A stretch of DNA of 64,000 nucleotides from Gossypium raimondii (taxonomy: Eukaryota; Streptophyta; Magnoliopsida; Malvales; Malvaceae), in contig NC_068572.1 of NCBI RefSeq assembly GCF_025698545.1, positions 3,596,001-3,660,000 on the forward strand. The letters are read 5' to 3'. Each line of letters begins with the position of its first letter. The stretch's first letter is position 1. Under the pieces are notes generated by a model, which was not told where the DNA came from, searched no databases, and worked only from the letters and a program-made list of their open reading frames with translations. The translations under genes and the position numbers were made by a program. This document shows, one piece after another, positions 1 through 12,650 of the stretch.

Positions 1-187
1 TTAGTGAATTCGGGCCGAGTTGGGCCTGGGCCAAAAATGCCTTACTCGAGGCCCGAGCCGTTTTTTAAAGGGGCCTTATTTTTTTTGTTTAAGCCTATTT
101 TTCAGGCCTATATTTTTTTCCAAACCCTCCCACATTTCGGACGGGCCTTCGGGCCGGGTTAGGTTGCCCGACCCATGATCAGGTCTA
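1..187. mobile_element. Right end of a GC-rich MITE-like repeat, cut by the window edge
   Basis: This is a run of GGGCC/CCCGA-rich sequence followed by T-rich tracts, ending in a degenerate CCCATGATCAGGTCTAG. The layout and words match the right half of the complete element at 29321-29758, including the phrase about CCCTCCCA followed by a GGxCGGGCC block. It is non-coding. The left half lies outside the window, so no target duplication can be checked. Confidence 0.6.
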
Positions 188-840
188 GTACAAACTCGCC
201 TAAGTCAGTCTTTACTCAAGTGAGGATTCCTTAAGAACCCCTCCAAGGCACCAATTTGTATAGCGGAAGCGATTTATGCCAAAAGAAGCAACAAAAAAAA
301 TAACAGAAAGAACGCACACAAGGTGTTTGAGTAAATGTTCTCTATATTCTCTTATTCACAAAGAATAATGAAACAATAAATGGAGTGAGTACAAATGAGG
401 GGAATACTCTCTACTTATAGTTGAGCTCCCCCAATACCGACGGTCAAGATACATTTACATCGACAGACGAGATTAACTATATCCCTTGATTTTTAAGATT
501 TACAAGATATGTCATATCAAATCTAATCTAATCTTTACAAGATATGATTCTATCAATCTTCTAAGATTAGTTACCAAAATAGCCTAAGTTGCCATATCTT
601 CTTTATTGAGCCAACCAGGCTTCAATCTGATAGGCTTCTCCAATAGCTTACCGAATCGGGCCAGTTATTGCGGGCCAAATGATCCCCATCTACACAATAG
701 ACTTCATTTGGATGCATTTGGTGCGATGGTCACGGGCTTTAAACTGCGGCCCGTGACACTAGAACAATCTAAACTATAAATTAACAAATATAATTAAAAT
801 TCACACATAGTAACAACTCATAAGGACTCGAAAGCTTACA
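188..840. other. Non-genic stretch, possible LTR-type fragment
   Basis: No open frame of note. Read on the minus strand the block begins with TGTCACGGGCCGC, an LTR-like TG start, and contains AT-rich TATATTCTC motifs. I could not find a matching partner or a target duplication, so an LTR origin is only a guess. Confidence 0.3.
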
Positions 841-1193
841 CAATTTTCTTTTTTCTTTTTTTTCGATAAATAAGAGAAGGCATCACATTGCCTTAGATCA
901 ATTCATTCTTACATAGGGATCACATATTTTATCTTCTAAAAGTAGTCTCCTAATATAGAATGTAGGAACATCAAATGGTAACTAAATCAACATCATTAGA
1001 AGGACATGATCAGGCTAATCAATCAGCGACCATATTTGCTTCCCTACTCACAAACTGGAAGTTGATTGTTGAAAATTGTCGACACACTTCATTGATTTTC
1101 CTAATAAGAGTCATCAAGGGTGTACTTCCTAAGTACTCCTTAATCATATTCACTGTCTTCATGCAATCAGTTTCTATAATCGCCTTAGTGTAA

Positions 1194-2863
1194 TTGTAAT
1201 ACCCCCTACCCGTATTCGTCGCCGAAATAGGGTATAAGGCATTACCAGATTTTACAGAATAAATTTTTCGTTATTCCAAGTTAAATACTATTTATTTATC
1301 GAAACATGTCATGACGTCCCTTGGATATGCCTCCGAAGCCCAAAATATACATCGGGACCAAACTATGATTAAATTGAAACCATAAGAAATTATTTTCGCA
1401 AAATCCCAAAGTTTTTTTTTATGAACTCAATATAACCCCTTTATAAATATCTAATATTCCCTACAATTTTAAACCAAGACCAATCCAACACAACCAATCC
1501 ATTTCAATATATTTTCAAGATAGATTTAACATATTCATAAGATAATCTCATCACATACCAAAACCAAAATTTGTTAGCCATACCAATGGCTAACCATACA
1601 TTCATTTCACATTAACATTTACTTTACTAGCTTATACATGTCATTGATTTCCAAAATAAAGGGGTACATTTTAGTGTACAAATCTGGGTCTGTCAATTCA
1701 TATTCATGTGCGCATATTTTCATTTCAGATAGCACATTCCCGCGAACCTCATCCTTACAGCGAGATTACCAATCCAGGCTAAATCCCCTGTAATATAAAC
1801 TCATAGAGTATTGTCGGGATTACCAGTCTAGGCTAAATTCCTTACAATGACAATTACTCTAATGAGCTTGGATCTGAATTACCAGTCCAGGCTAAATTCA
1901 GACCCTAATTCGGATTACCCGTCTGGGCTAAATCTATTTTTCACATATTCTTCGAGAGGGCTATACTAGGATAGGATCACCCGTCCGGGCTAGATCCTTT
2001 TTACCATCAATTTCTTTTCAGAGATCCATCGAATTTTCCTTCTATTCAACCGAGATTTCTTCTGATTTTTATCAAATATATCAAAGTTTCATCAATTTTC
2101 ATACAATGAACATTCAAATCATATTCACATCAATAACAAATATTTCAAGCATTTAAGAATATAATTCAAGTTACACGAACTTACCTCGATACTTATTCGT
2201 ATGCAAAAATCTACTAATCCAGAACTTTTTCTTTTCCTCGATCTAGCTTCGTATTTTAATTTTTTGGTGCAAGTATTTCACAGCTTGAATAAACCCTTAG
2301 GACGTTTTTGGCTGATGATAATGAAGAGAATTCTAGATATTACAAGTTGATCCCATTTTTATTTTAGTAAATTTTGTTATTTTCCCATTTTGCCCTTATT
2401 TCACCAATTCTCCTGATTTTTCTCAGCTTACGCCACCCAAAATATATCATTTTGGGCTTATTTGCAATTTATGTCCCTTCTCATTTAACAATTGAGCTAT
2501 TTAATCCTTCTAATAACTTTTACACCCTTTTCAATTTAGTCCTTTTCACTTAATTAACTACCCAAACGTAGAAATTTTCTAACGAAATTTTAATACCATA
2601 TTACTAACATTTCATAAATGTTTATAAAAATATTGCCGACTCAGTTTTCTGAGATCGAGGTCCCGATACCTTGTTTTACCTAATTTCTTCAATAAATTTT
2701 TTTCTAACTAACCACTAAATCGGTAAAATTTTTCTATCGATTTTTTCATACGATTTTCCTATCATATCAATATTCATGCAAAAATATTAAAATAAATTTC
2801 TCTTTAAATTGGATTTGTGGTTACGAAACCACTGTTCCGATAACCTTGAATTTAGGCCATTAA
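1194..2863. mobile_element. Solo LTR inside the LINE RNase H domain
   Basis: The block begins TTGTAATACCCCC, ends near GGCCATTAA, and is flanked on both sides by TGTAA (1189-1193 and 2864-2868), a 5-bp target duplication. Removing it rejoins the RNase H reading frame of the surrounding LINE. Its first bases and its last ~60 bases (GGATTTGTGG, CGAAACCACTGTTC) match those of the LTR at 49522-52195, so the two are relatives. No internal retroelement region remains, as expected after recombination between two LTRs. Confidence 0.8.
1760..2003. repeat. Minisatellite inside the solo LTR, five degenerate units
   Basis: Five units of the form GATTACC(A)GTCCAGGCTAAATC occur between about 1764 and 2000. 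Each is bounded by GGAT-like and ATCC-like ends, so a unit is partly palindromic. Unit spacing is irregular, 35-65 bp. Confidence 0.75.
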
Positions 2864-4464
2864 TGTAACCTTTAGTCCGAGCTATTTCTAAGCCATGATG
2901 AATCGCCCACAACTTTGAATTCATAACCGAGCCCCTTCCAACGAATCTTTGAAACCCTTCAATCTAATTCCCTGATGAGTCCCGTAACACACTCTTAGTT
3001 GCTGACCAATCACCATTTCTACGTGCCGCTTTATTCGTGTTGACTTTGAGCCATCCATGACTGGGTGGACACCATCTAGTCTGCATAACTTGGGAGCCTC
3101 TAGTTCTACGACCCTTGAGATTTGTTTGGCAAACATTAATGGTAAAATACTCGGCGCTTCTAACAATATCTTCCACTTTGCCGATCACCTGCTGGAAAAC
3201 ATCTTATTCCTATTTTTCCACAACATCCAACACAAAACTGCAAAGATCACTTGAGACTTCGCTCCACTAGATCCAATCTAAAACTCTCCTCTAAGATTGG
3301 CACTTAGCCACTCGAGCAAATTCAACTCAAAGAATCGAGGTACACAATCAGCTGGAATTATCTTCATCCAGGCTTCAGTTGCAAATCGACAATCTCATAA
3401 CGCATGCAAATCAATTTCATGAAATCCTCCACAGAGTAAACATCTTGCTTTGTCAGTCAGTCTTTTCCTAACCCTTTCATAATTACTAAAAAGTCTTTGG
3501 TGAATCACTAACCATAAGAAGTGTTTAATTCTTAGAGGTAAGACATTGTTCCAAATTTCCTTCCACCCAGTGTCGACATGGGGAACATCAAACTGAACAA
3601 TGCTCTTATAAGCAACCTTAACTGAGAACCTACCATTAACATTTTGTCTCCATAAACATGTATCATTACCTGGAACATCATTAGATGAGTGACATGCAAT
3701 AATGTAATCCAGTATCTCACTGCTAAATCAATGCCTCTACTCTGACCATTTCCAGCATCTATTCGTATACACAAAATCAGCCACATTAAGGTGTGCCAAA
3801 ATAATTGCATTAGAAGACAGATATTCAAATAGAGGCATCAAATCAGGGATCCAAACATCCTGCATAAAACTAATTGATTTGTTATTCCCTAAGTTCCAGT
3901 ACAAGTTCTTCCGAAATCATTCCCAAATATAGGATATCGAATGCCATACATAAGAGCAATTAAATTTTATTTATCAAGAGTGGGCATAACTCCGACATCT
4001 TATACTTACTACGTAGTACTTTGATCTATAGCGCGTCCAGCTTGCTCACTATCTAACAATGAGATATTTTGAGGCACCAACCTCCTCAAACCAAGGCCCC
4101 CCATCTTAATATGTTGACAACAAGTATCCTATTTGACTAATGTCATCTTCTTTCCACTAGTTGAACTCCAAACAAACTATCTAACAATCTGCTCAATTTT
4201 CTCATAGATACTTATAGGAAACATTGTTGACTGCATGAAGTAACCTAATATAGCTAGCAACACCGATTTTGCCAATATTGTTTATCTTGCCAATAACAAT
4301 AGCTTAACATCGAAATAATTCAGTTTCCTCTTTACTTTATCAATAACAAACTGGAAAGTGCTCTTAGTGGCTATTTTGTGAAACAACGGTGCTCCTAAGT
4401 AAGTGCCCAGGTCCTCCACCTTCTGAAATCCTAAGACATTCCCAGGCATTCTCCTAACCATAGT

Positions 4465-5135
4465 CTATTTGTTAGCCGAGAAGTAACTTTTTGATTTACC
4501 AGAATTTATTTTATGGCTTGTTGACATAGTTTCAGCATTCTCCAAACTTGTTTCCCTAAACGACACCAAGTCGTCGGCAAAAAATAGGTGAGAAAGAAAA
4601 TGTCCCCCTCTTTCCCAATTTATAGGCTTCCACTTTCGATTCAAAACCACCAACTTGACCGCATGACCAAGCTTCTCCATTGCTAAAACAAAGATATACG
4701 GCGAGACTGGGTCACCCTGCCTTACACCTCTCATTGGTAAAAATTCATCCGTGAAGTCTCCATTCCAAAGTGTTTGCATTGATGACATCAATACGCAATG
4801 CATTATTATGCAAATAATATTATTAGGCACATGAGCATCTTCAAAAGTGTCTTTGATGAAATCCCTTTTAAGCGATCATATTTTTTCTTCATATCGATCT
4901 TGACTGCCATCCAATCTTTCTTCCCTTTTCGACCCATCATAAAATGGATAACCTCTTGTGCATTGACAACATTATCCATAATGTTCTGGCCTCCCACAAA
5001 GCTAGTTTGGTTATTCAGAATAAGGGTCGGCATGATAGGTTTGAGTCGATTCACAATTACCTTAGAGATGATCTTATATGACACAGAGTATAGATTTATG
5101 GGTCGCAACTGCATAATAGACTCTGGAGCAGTCAC
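4465..5135 (-). pseudogene. LINE reverse transcriptase core, broken
   Basis: Two overlapping minus-strand frames make up the RT domain. The upstream one (5135-4806) carries the RPINLYSVSYKIISKV finger/palm motif, SFVGGQNI, and an altered catalytic block where the usual YDRLEW reads YDRLKG. The downstream one (4830-4465) carries GVRQGDPVSPYIFVLAMEKL and FADDL, the metal-binding motif. The two are in different frames, so at least one frameshift has occurred. The substitution next to the first catalytic block and the frameshift both argue for a dead copy. Assignment to non-LTR RT is from motif order, which differs from copia or gypsy RT. Confidence 0.85.
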
Positions 5136-7440
5136 CTAAGGAATAAGAACAAGTAAAGTTCTATTAAAAAAACCCTCAAGGTTGTCATTCTCAAAGACTC
5201 TCCTAACCAAAAAAACCAGAGATTCCCTAACCACGTTCCATTATGATTGATAAAACTAAACATGTAAGCCATCAATCCCCAGAGCTTTAAGCGGCACCAT
5301 ATCAAATAGTGCATTGTGAGCTTCCTGAGTAGACAAGTTTCAACCAAATGCTTCTAATAAAAAAAGCTCAACAATATAGAACATATTCTTAACAAGGAAG
5401 CTTCATGCACTAGGTGCATCAGCATATACAGTCTTTGAAAAAATGAAACAACTTCATATCATAACTTATCTTCATCATAACACCACGACCCATCCTCTAA
5501 CTCCAGGGCTTTAATCTGATTTAATCTTTGCCTTGAATTAGCTCGAGAATGGAAGTACTTAGAGTTTTGATCACTGAGGGACAACCAATCATTTCAAGAT
5601 TTTTGTTTCTAGAGAAGCTCATCACTATCAAGTACACTTTCGAGCTTAATTTGCAGATCTTTCTCCAGTTCAATAAGCTTCCTTGACCGGTACCTCTCCA
5701 AACATATTTGAATTCCACCTAATCGTATCAATAAGATCCGCTTTCTCTTTAGTATGTTCCCAGAGACATCCTTATTCCATTTCGTTGTTGCCACTACAAA
5801 CTTCTTAATCGACTCCTCTAACGGACTGCCATTCACCCAATTCTCATTAACCAAATGATAGAAACCACTATGAAACAACCATCCACTTAAAAATTGAAAA
5901 AGTCAATAAGGGTTCCCAACATTATCCTTACCAAACCAGACAGATATAGGACGATGGTCGAACTTAATCCTTTGAAGGTGGTAGACCGTTGTTTTCGGGA
6001 GCAAAAGATCCCACTGAGAGTTACATATAACTCGGTCAAGACGCTCAAACACAATACCTCTATTCCATGTAAAATTTGACCATTGAAAACCAAGGTCTTT
6101 CAGATTGTAACTTTGGCAGAATCGTTGGAACAATGGGCAGTTACTGGCATATTTCCTCGAGCTTCCTCTTTCTCCTCCTCACTTAGCATCGCATTAAAGT
6201 CATCTGTGATCAACAACGATAACCTCATATTATGTGAAATAATACCATGCTCCTTCCATATCTCTTTCCCGACCGTCCACCGAGGACTCCCATAAATCCC
6301 AGTGAAAAAAAACTCAATCATTAAGCTTCGAAAGCCACACTTTCAAATGCAAAAACTGAAATTGGTTTACTTCCATCGTTATACTAACATTATCCTTCTA
6401 CAAAACCCAAATTCCCCCCGAAAAACCACTGGCTTCGACTCTATGAGAATTCGACATGCCAATACTCCCAATTACTCGATCTACCTTAAAGCCACTAACT
6501 AGGGTTTCAACTAGAACAACAATACCAGGATCAAAGTCCCGTAGGTACTCCTTAAAAAAGCTGTGAAAATTTGAGTGTCCCGCACCTTAACAGTTCCACA
6601 CAAAAATATTTGACTTCATAAAATAACAAATAGATCAATAAATCCATCAAACCTGAATTTGCAAAGTCACTCCGAAAAGTCATCCATACTAACCGTACCC
6701 ACCTTCTCAACCTATTGACTCTCACGGAAACCCCCTGGATTTAGTTCTATCTCCAACTGACTTGAGGTGGCCATCATGGTGTTCATCGTTCGAGGCTCCA
6801 AAATTTGTTCACCCAATTCCAACCTACTCACCATTCCCAGGACCGCTTGTTCAACTGGAATAGATATGTCTGTACCGACTTGATTCGGTTCTTTGCTAAT
6901 GTCGTCGATCTCCAACATGTCCTTTGTTAGAATCTTCTTCAGTGATGCCGGAAGAAAAGTTGGGGAAACCAAGTTCATGAACCCCAAACTTTTGGCTTGG
7001 TTTACAGTCTTAGTAGAACCCATATTCGAGTTTTTGTTTTCTTTCAGTCTAACCATCGAATGGTGATTTGGGTCAAGTAAAGCCTAACCTATAGGGCCTA
7101 CCAATCTTCCTATTAGGCCAAAAATTTGCCCCACCCTCAATACTTCCCAAATCAAACCCTGTTCCATCCTTTCAAACGCCCAATCGTCCACCCATTGATC
7201 CATTAGTGGCCAGCTTCTGCTTTTTGGGCTTAGTGCCAGTTTTCAACCCTTTCCCTTTAATAATTTTAAAGCCATTCACCTCCACTTGCAATTTCTCTCC
7301 GGATTCTTCCTTACCTTCACCAATTTGTTTCCCTTTGCCAGTCCCCGAAATTTCAGCTTCCATCTTACCAGCTTTTTCCTTCCTTACGTTTAATTGTGCT
7401 TGATGAGTATCAATACTCAGGACTTAAGGCCTCGATTTTG

Positions 7441-7869
7441 CCATCTATGCCAAGGTGTTATTGGTGATAAGTGTATAATTTCTCAATTTAATTGTGATAT
7501 TTTTTTGTCTTAAATTATGCTATTTCTGTTATTAAATACAGTATTTATATTTTAGTTATTATTGATTTAGATAATAATTAGAGAGCAATGAGTTTAAAGT
7601 TTATTTTTGACAAGTTTTTGCGAATTAGACTTTCACTCAACATAGTTTTAATATTTTGGCCAAACTAGAGTTATAAAATCCCATTTTGGGCTTATAAAAT
7701 ACTAGTTTGAAAGGAATTGGAACATCTAGCAAAAGTTGTTTCGAAACTCAAGCCCAAAAAACGTTAGGAAGGCACCCTAAAACAACCTAAAAGTTTGATG
7801 CAAAAATTGTCAATAAAGTTGAAAAGTTCTTTTTTATTTAATTAATGGCAGTTTTGTATTTGTCTCAAT
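7441..7869. other. Non-genic AT-rich spacer
   Basis: No ORF, RNA or repeat is recognised. It lies between the LINE 5' end and the long-TIR element, and may continue beyond that element at 9177-9712. Confidence 0.5.
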
Positions 7870-9167
7870 GGCTTATATGTCAAAAAAGCCCTGAAGAAAA
7901 TGCAAAAAAATTTAATTATGCCCCTGTATTAAATTTGTACCCAATTAGGTCCTTGTTGTTAATTAAAATAATCAATTAAGCCCCTCTGTTAACGATTTCC
8001 GTGATTGACCACGTTGATCGTTAAAATAAATTGATTAACCAACCAGATGATGACACATGACAGTTTCTGGTTTAATCTAATATTTTCTCCTAAAAATGAT
8101 TAGAAATCATAAAAAATTAAAAATATGAAAATTGAGATAAACTTAAAATTTTTATAAAAAATTATAAATATTATAAAAATAAAAATTCTAATAAATCATA
8201 AAATTTATAAAACATATTTAAAATTTTATTAAAACGTATTAAAATTTTATAAAACATATAAATCATAAAAATTATAAAAAAAATCATAAAAACTTGAATT
8301 AGATCGGATCAGTTGGTTGGACTGATTAGATTGAAATCAATAAGGGCATCGATTCGAAGAAAGTCATTAGACCGGTTGACTTGAGAATTGGACGGTTGAA
8401 TCGATTTTTTTAAAAATTTTTATTTTATAATATTTTATTTAATTGAACTGGACAAATTAGTTGAACTAGTAAACCGGTGGTCTGATCAGTTCAACCATCA
8501 GCCCGGTTCTAAAAATCTTGGTTAGGATATTTCATTTTGACATATGTTAATAGTTGGATAATGAAATTTTGGTTTGATAGAAATATTAAAAATAAATAAA
8601 AAATCGGTTCAACCGCTCGATTTCTAGGTTAACCGGTCTAAAGGTTTTCTCCAAATTGACACCCTTGATGATTTCGGGCTAACAAGTCTAATTCAAGTTT
8701 TTATGATTTTTACAAGTTTATATCAATTTTAATATTTTATAATTTTTTTTATTTTTAATGATTCTAATACATTTTTTTTAATTTTAAATAAGTTTTATTA
8801 AAATTATATTTTATAATATTTATAGTTTTTTATAATTTTAATAAGTTTATATAAATTTTAATATTTTTACTATTTTTAATATTTAATATTTTTTATAGTT
8901 ATATTTAGATTTTTATATTTTTTGAGATTTTTATAATTTTTTATGGGAAAAATATTATATTAAACCCGAAGTTGTCATGAGTCTTCGTTTGCTTGGTCTA
9001 TCAATTTATTTTAACAAATAACATGGTTAATGACGAAAACCGTCAGTGAAAGGACTTAATCGATTATTTTAATTAACAACAGAGACTTAATTGAGTGCGA
9101 ATTTAATAGAGAGGCTTAATTGATTTTGTTTTTACATTTTCTTACGGGCTTTTTTGGCATCTAAGTC
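7870..9167. mobile_element. Long-TIR (Mutator-like or fold-back) non-coding element
   Basis: The first ~215 bp (GGCTTATATGTCAAAAAAG onward) are repeated in inverted orientation at about 8950-9167, with the shared words AATTAAAATAATC and TTGTTAATTAAAATAAT on the arms. The inner part is extremely AT-rich and also roughly self-complementary. Flanking 9-mers TGTCTCAAT (7861-7869) and TTTTTCAAT (9168-9176) agree at 7 of 9 positions, consistent with a decayed 9-bp target duplication. There is no transposase ORF. Confidence 0.65.
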
Positions 9168-9176
9168 TTTTTCAAT

Positions 9177-9712
9177 ATATTATTTTTGTCCTATAAATAG
9201 ACTAAGAACTAGACATAGCTACTTAGTTTTATTTCATGAATTCCTAAACTTTTTCTAGTTAAAAGAAATTTTTAAGTTTGATTGGCAAAGTTTATGATAT
9301 TTTATTGTTGTTAATATTTTCTTTTTTCTTTGGTGTTTGCAAATCTTCCAATTTAATTATAAATATTCAGATTTGTTGAATATGTTGTGTGGGCATGTGA
9401 TCTAACTTAAATAAACTTGTTAAAGTGAGTTTGTTTGTGAAAATTAGCTCTCTCTTGCCGATAAACTAAATCTTAAGCGCGAAGTTATAGGGTTGTTTAT
9501 TGGTAAAAGAAGTAATTTCAAATGGGCCCCTAAGTTATGGAGACGGTAAGGAGAGATTGGTTGCTAAACGTAACGTCGACAACTATAACTAGTTTACTAA
9601 AGATCATTTAAAATTATCTTTGCATCAATAATCAAGCTTACGAATCAAACCAACATTTTACTTTTAGCTAAAGTTTCATCTCATTGATTTTTTTATATTT
9701 TATTTTATGATA
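9177..9712. other. Non-genic AT-rich spacer
   Basis: No coding capacity is seen. A TATAAATAG word at about 9192 resembles a TATA box, but no ORF follows. Confidence 0.4.
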
Positions 9713-9721
9713 TCTTTTTAC

Positions 9722-10807
9722 GGGTAATTTACCAATAAAATCTCTTTTTTTTTTCAAAATTTACCGAAATGGGCAACTATTTAATTATTTACCGGAATGG
9801 TCCATTTTCCGCAAAATCGCGTCCACGTCGGTAGCGATGTCGAGTGCATGCAGAGAAATCACGTCCACATCAGCGACTTCTGGCGTGGACGGAAATCGCG
9901 CCCTAGAGGACGCGATTTTTGCGATGGCATGAACGGTTTATGTTTTTAGCTTGAAAAACTTTGAAAGGCCATAACTTTTGGCTCGGTTGTCCGATTGAGA
10001 CGATTTTTTTATTTGAATAAATTTTGAGATCTACGTTCGACAAAGCGCTTAAAGATGAATAGGGACTAATTTGTAAAGTATAATTTGTTAATTACAGTAT
10101 AGGGACTAAAGTGTAATTATTTCAAAATTAGCATGAAATTTTGTATTTAAGAATATTTGAATGTTATGGAAGGATGAAATTGAATTTGAATTGAAAAACG
10201 AAGCTTAGATTTGAAAATATGACTATTTAGGTTTTAGGGACTAAATTGAATAAAATGGAAAATTTTAGGGAACTTCTCAAAAGTGGAATGAGCTGACTTA
10301 TACCTATAACAGGATGATATAAGACAATTCTGTAAAAAAAAATCCGGTGTTTACTTCAAATAAATAAGGAAAATAATGATTTGAATGTTTCAAAATTCAA
10401 TTTTAAACCGAAAAAATCAAAATTTAGGGGCAAAAAGGGATCTTTTTCGACGAAAATTGCGGCAAACCCCTTTCGGCGGTTTGTCAGCGCATAGATCTCG
10501 AAAATTTATTCGAAATAAAAAAAATCGTCTCAATCGGACAACCGAGCGAAAAGTTATGGCCTTTCAAAGTTTTTCAAGCTTAAAAACATAAACTGTTCAT
10601 CCACGTCAGCAAATCGCGTCCTCGTAGGCGCGATTTGTGTCCACGTAAGCAAATCGCGCTGACGTGGACGCAATGTCCTGACACGTACCCTGACGTCGCG
10701 CTGACGTGGACGCGATTTCGCGGAAAATGGCCCATTCCGGTAGATAATCAAAAAATCGGCCCATTTCGGTAAATTTTGAAAAACCGGCTTTTATTGGTAA
10801 TTTTCCC
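9722..10807. mobile_element. Non-autonomous Mutator-like element (MULE-MITE) with perfect 9-bp TSD
   Basis: Terminal inverted repeats of about 310 bp (9722-10034 and 10494-10807) start GGGTAATTTACCAATAAAA and end as the inverse. They share CCATAACTTTTGGCTCGG-type and AATCGCGTCCACG-type blocks. The nine bases TCTTTTTAC stand immediately on both sides (9713-9721 and 10808-10816), the length typical of Mutator superfamily insertions. The interior (10035-10493) has no transposase. The TIRs are unusually rich in CG-containing words (GCGTCCACGTCAGCG) against an AT-rich background. Confidence 0.85.
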
Positions 10808-11028
10808 TCTTTTTACCTTGTTTTAATTTTTAACTCCTTATTTTTATTTTACTTTATTAATAAAGAAATAAAATTATCATATGTATCCGTAGATTCCACT
10901 ATATTCACTATTATCTATAACTGGCAAAGAGTTTATTTTTGGAAATGGAATCTTTTACCTACTATTTTAGGTTTGTAAAATAAAAAGTTAGTTGTCGATA
11001 ACGTTGGACCACTATTACATGAAATATC

Positions 11029-11407
11029 GATTAAATTTGCCATTATGCCTATACATTGATAATATTCGGATTCAGTCTCTATACTTAAAAAGCGTAAAAA
11101 TTAAGTCCTCTTACTTTTCTAATTTAGTAATCTTAGTCCAATCAATAATATTGTTAGTGTTTTTTATATTATCGATCTCATATTAACATAGCAATTAACT
11201 TGTCCTCGTATGACGTAATCTATGATTGATGAAAAATAAATATGTTAAGCTAATGAATTTTGACGAAAACTAATAACAACAATAACAATTATTGAACTAG
11301 GATTTTCAAATTGAAAAAGAACAAGAGGATTGAACTTTTAAGTTTTGAAATACAGGATTGAATCTCAAATTATGTAGAAGTATAAGGACTAAGCGCATAA
11401 TTTAACC
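11029..11407. repeat. Fold-back MITE-like element, copy 1
   Basis: The left arm, beginning ATTAAATTTGCC, contains AGTCTCTATACTT. The right arm, ending TAATTTAACC, contains AAGTATAAGGACT. The arms pair over about 100 bp. It is non-coding. Confidence 0.55.
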
Positions 11408-11679
11408 TGTAATATTTTATATTTTTAGATCAAATTATCCTTCCTATCAGATATTTACTGTTGTAACTCTAAAGTTTTTTTTATTTATTTATCAAAATTT
11501 AATAATATTTCAGAGGTTTTTTGTGAATATTATGAACTTTAGAGTTAGAACTTGAGTTGTTTCTCTTATAGTACAATATATCTTACCATCCCACATGTAT
11601 TAAATATTTTATATCCAACAAATATAATTCGTCCTTTAATGTTTCATTGTTTCCTTTAATTTCATATTAATCGATGTTA

Positions 11680-12650
11680 CTGATTTATAAAAAAATTATA
11701 AGATTTAATTGTAACTGTGATTAAAATTTTTATTTGACACTTTAGATGGTACGAGTTTTGATTTTCAATAACTTTTTAGCCTAATACCATATGATAAAAA
11801 AAAGATTTAATCATGTCCAACTTATAAATAAATATGATTATCTTTGATATTAAAATTACTCTTGGATTGAAGGTGGTTGTAGGCGACGATGATGATGGGG
11901 AGAATTCAATTTCGACATATCACGATAAATATTAAATTAATTTTAAGTGAATTGCTCAGAATTGAGAAAAAAATTCAATGAACTAGCTTATAAATTTTTT
12001 AACAATTTTAATAAAATTTTAATTTATATTCAAATATTGTTAGATCAGTTGAACCAAAAATCGAACTAATTAAATTGATTCAACTATTAGTAACCTTTGC
12101 CTTTAGTGTCAGCAATGCCATTTTAGATCATAATTTTATGTTTAAGTATAATATTTCCTTTTACCAACAATTGTTTATATAAGAAAAATATTGTTATAAA
12201 ATTTGATTGTAATAGTGGTTAAAGTTTTATTCCACACCTTAGATGATTCGGATTTAAATCTTTTATTATTATTCTCCTCCAATATCATATGATAAAAATA
12301 ATAATTTGATCAAATTTAATTCGTGAATAAAACATAATACTCTTCGATATTAAAATTATGAAGACAACTATAAGCAATGATGATAGGAGAACTCGATTCC
12401 AACAAATCGGTAAGGATTAAATCAGTTTTAAATGAATCACTTGAAATTGATAAATAATTAAAAATCGAAACAAAATTGATAATCAAACTAAATTATAAAA
12501 TTTTATAATTTATTATTATTATTATACCAATGATTTGACAAGTTGAATAAACATTGGTATATCAATAATGCCATTTTATATCATAATTTTATATTTAAGT
12601 TTAACTTTTTTTCATTACCAAGTTAATACATATTTTATATAACTGTAATT
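11680..12650. repeat. Diverged tandem duplication of a ~480-bp AT-rich unit
   Basis: Blocks recur in the same order and orientation in both halves: ATCATATGATAAAAA-type, TTCGATATTAAAATTA-type, GATGATGGGGAGAA versus GATGATAGGAGAA, and ATCATAATTTTATGTTTAAG versus ATCATAATTTTATATTTAAG. Homology is clear although many positions differ. Confidence 0.55.

Larger units (their letters stand above)
845..7440 (-). mobile_element. Degenerate LINE (L1-type non-LTR retrotransposon) with RNase H, interrupted by a solo LTR
   Basis: On the minus strand, broken reading frames line up in the order of a plant L1-type element. 7400-6700 is a lysine/glycine-rich N-terminal part. 6320-5900 is an endonuclease-like part with a DFNAML motif. 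5135-4465 is reverse transcriptase with RGVRQGDPVSP and the catalytic FADDL. 3830-3300 is a Trp/Cys-poor zf-RVT-like part. 3000-2869 plus 1188-975 is an RNase H domain (LWAIHHGLEIA, then IIETDC). An A-rich tract on the minus strand near 860-842 marks the 3' end. Stops and frameshifts occur throughout, so it is not autonomous. The RNase H domain is split by the LTR at 1194-2863. Confidence 0.85.
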
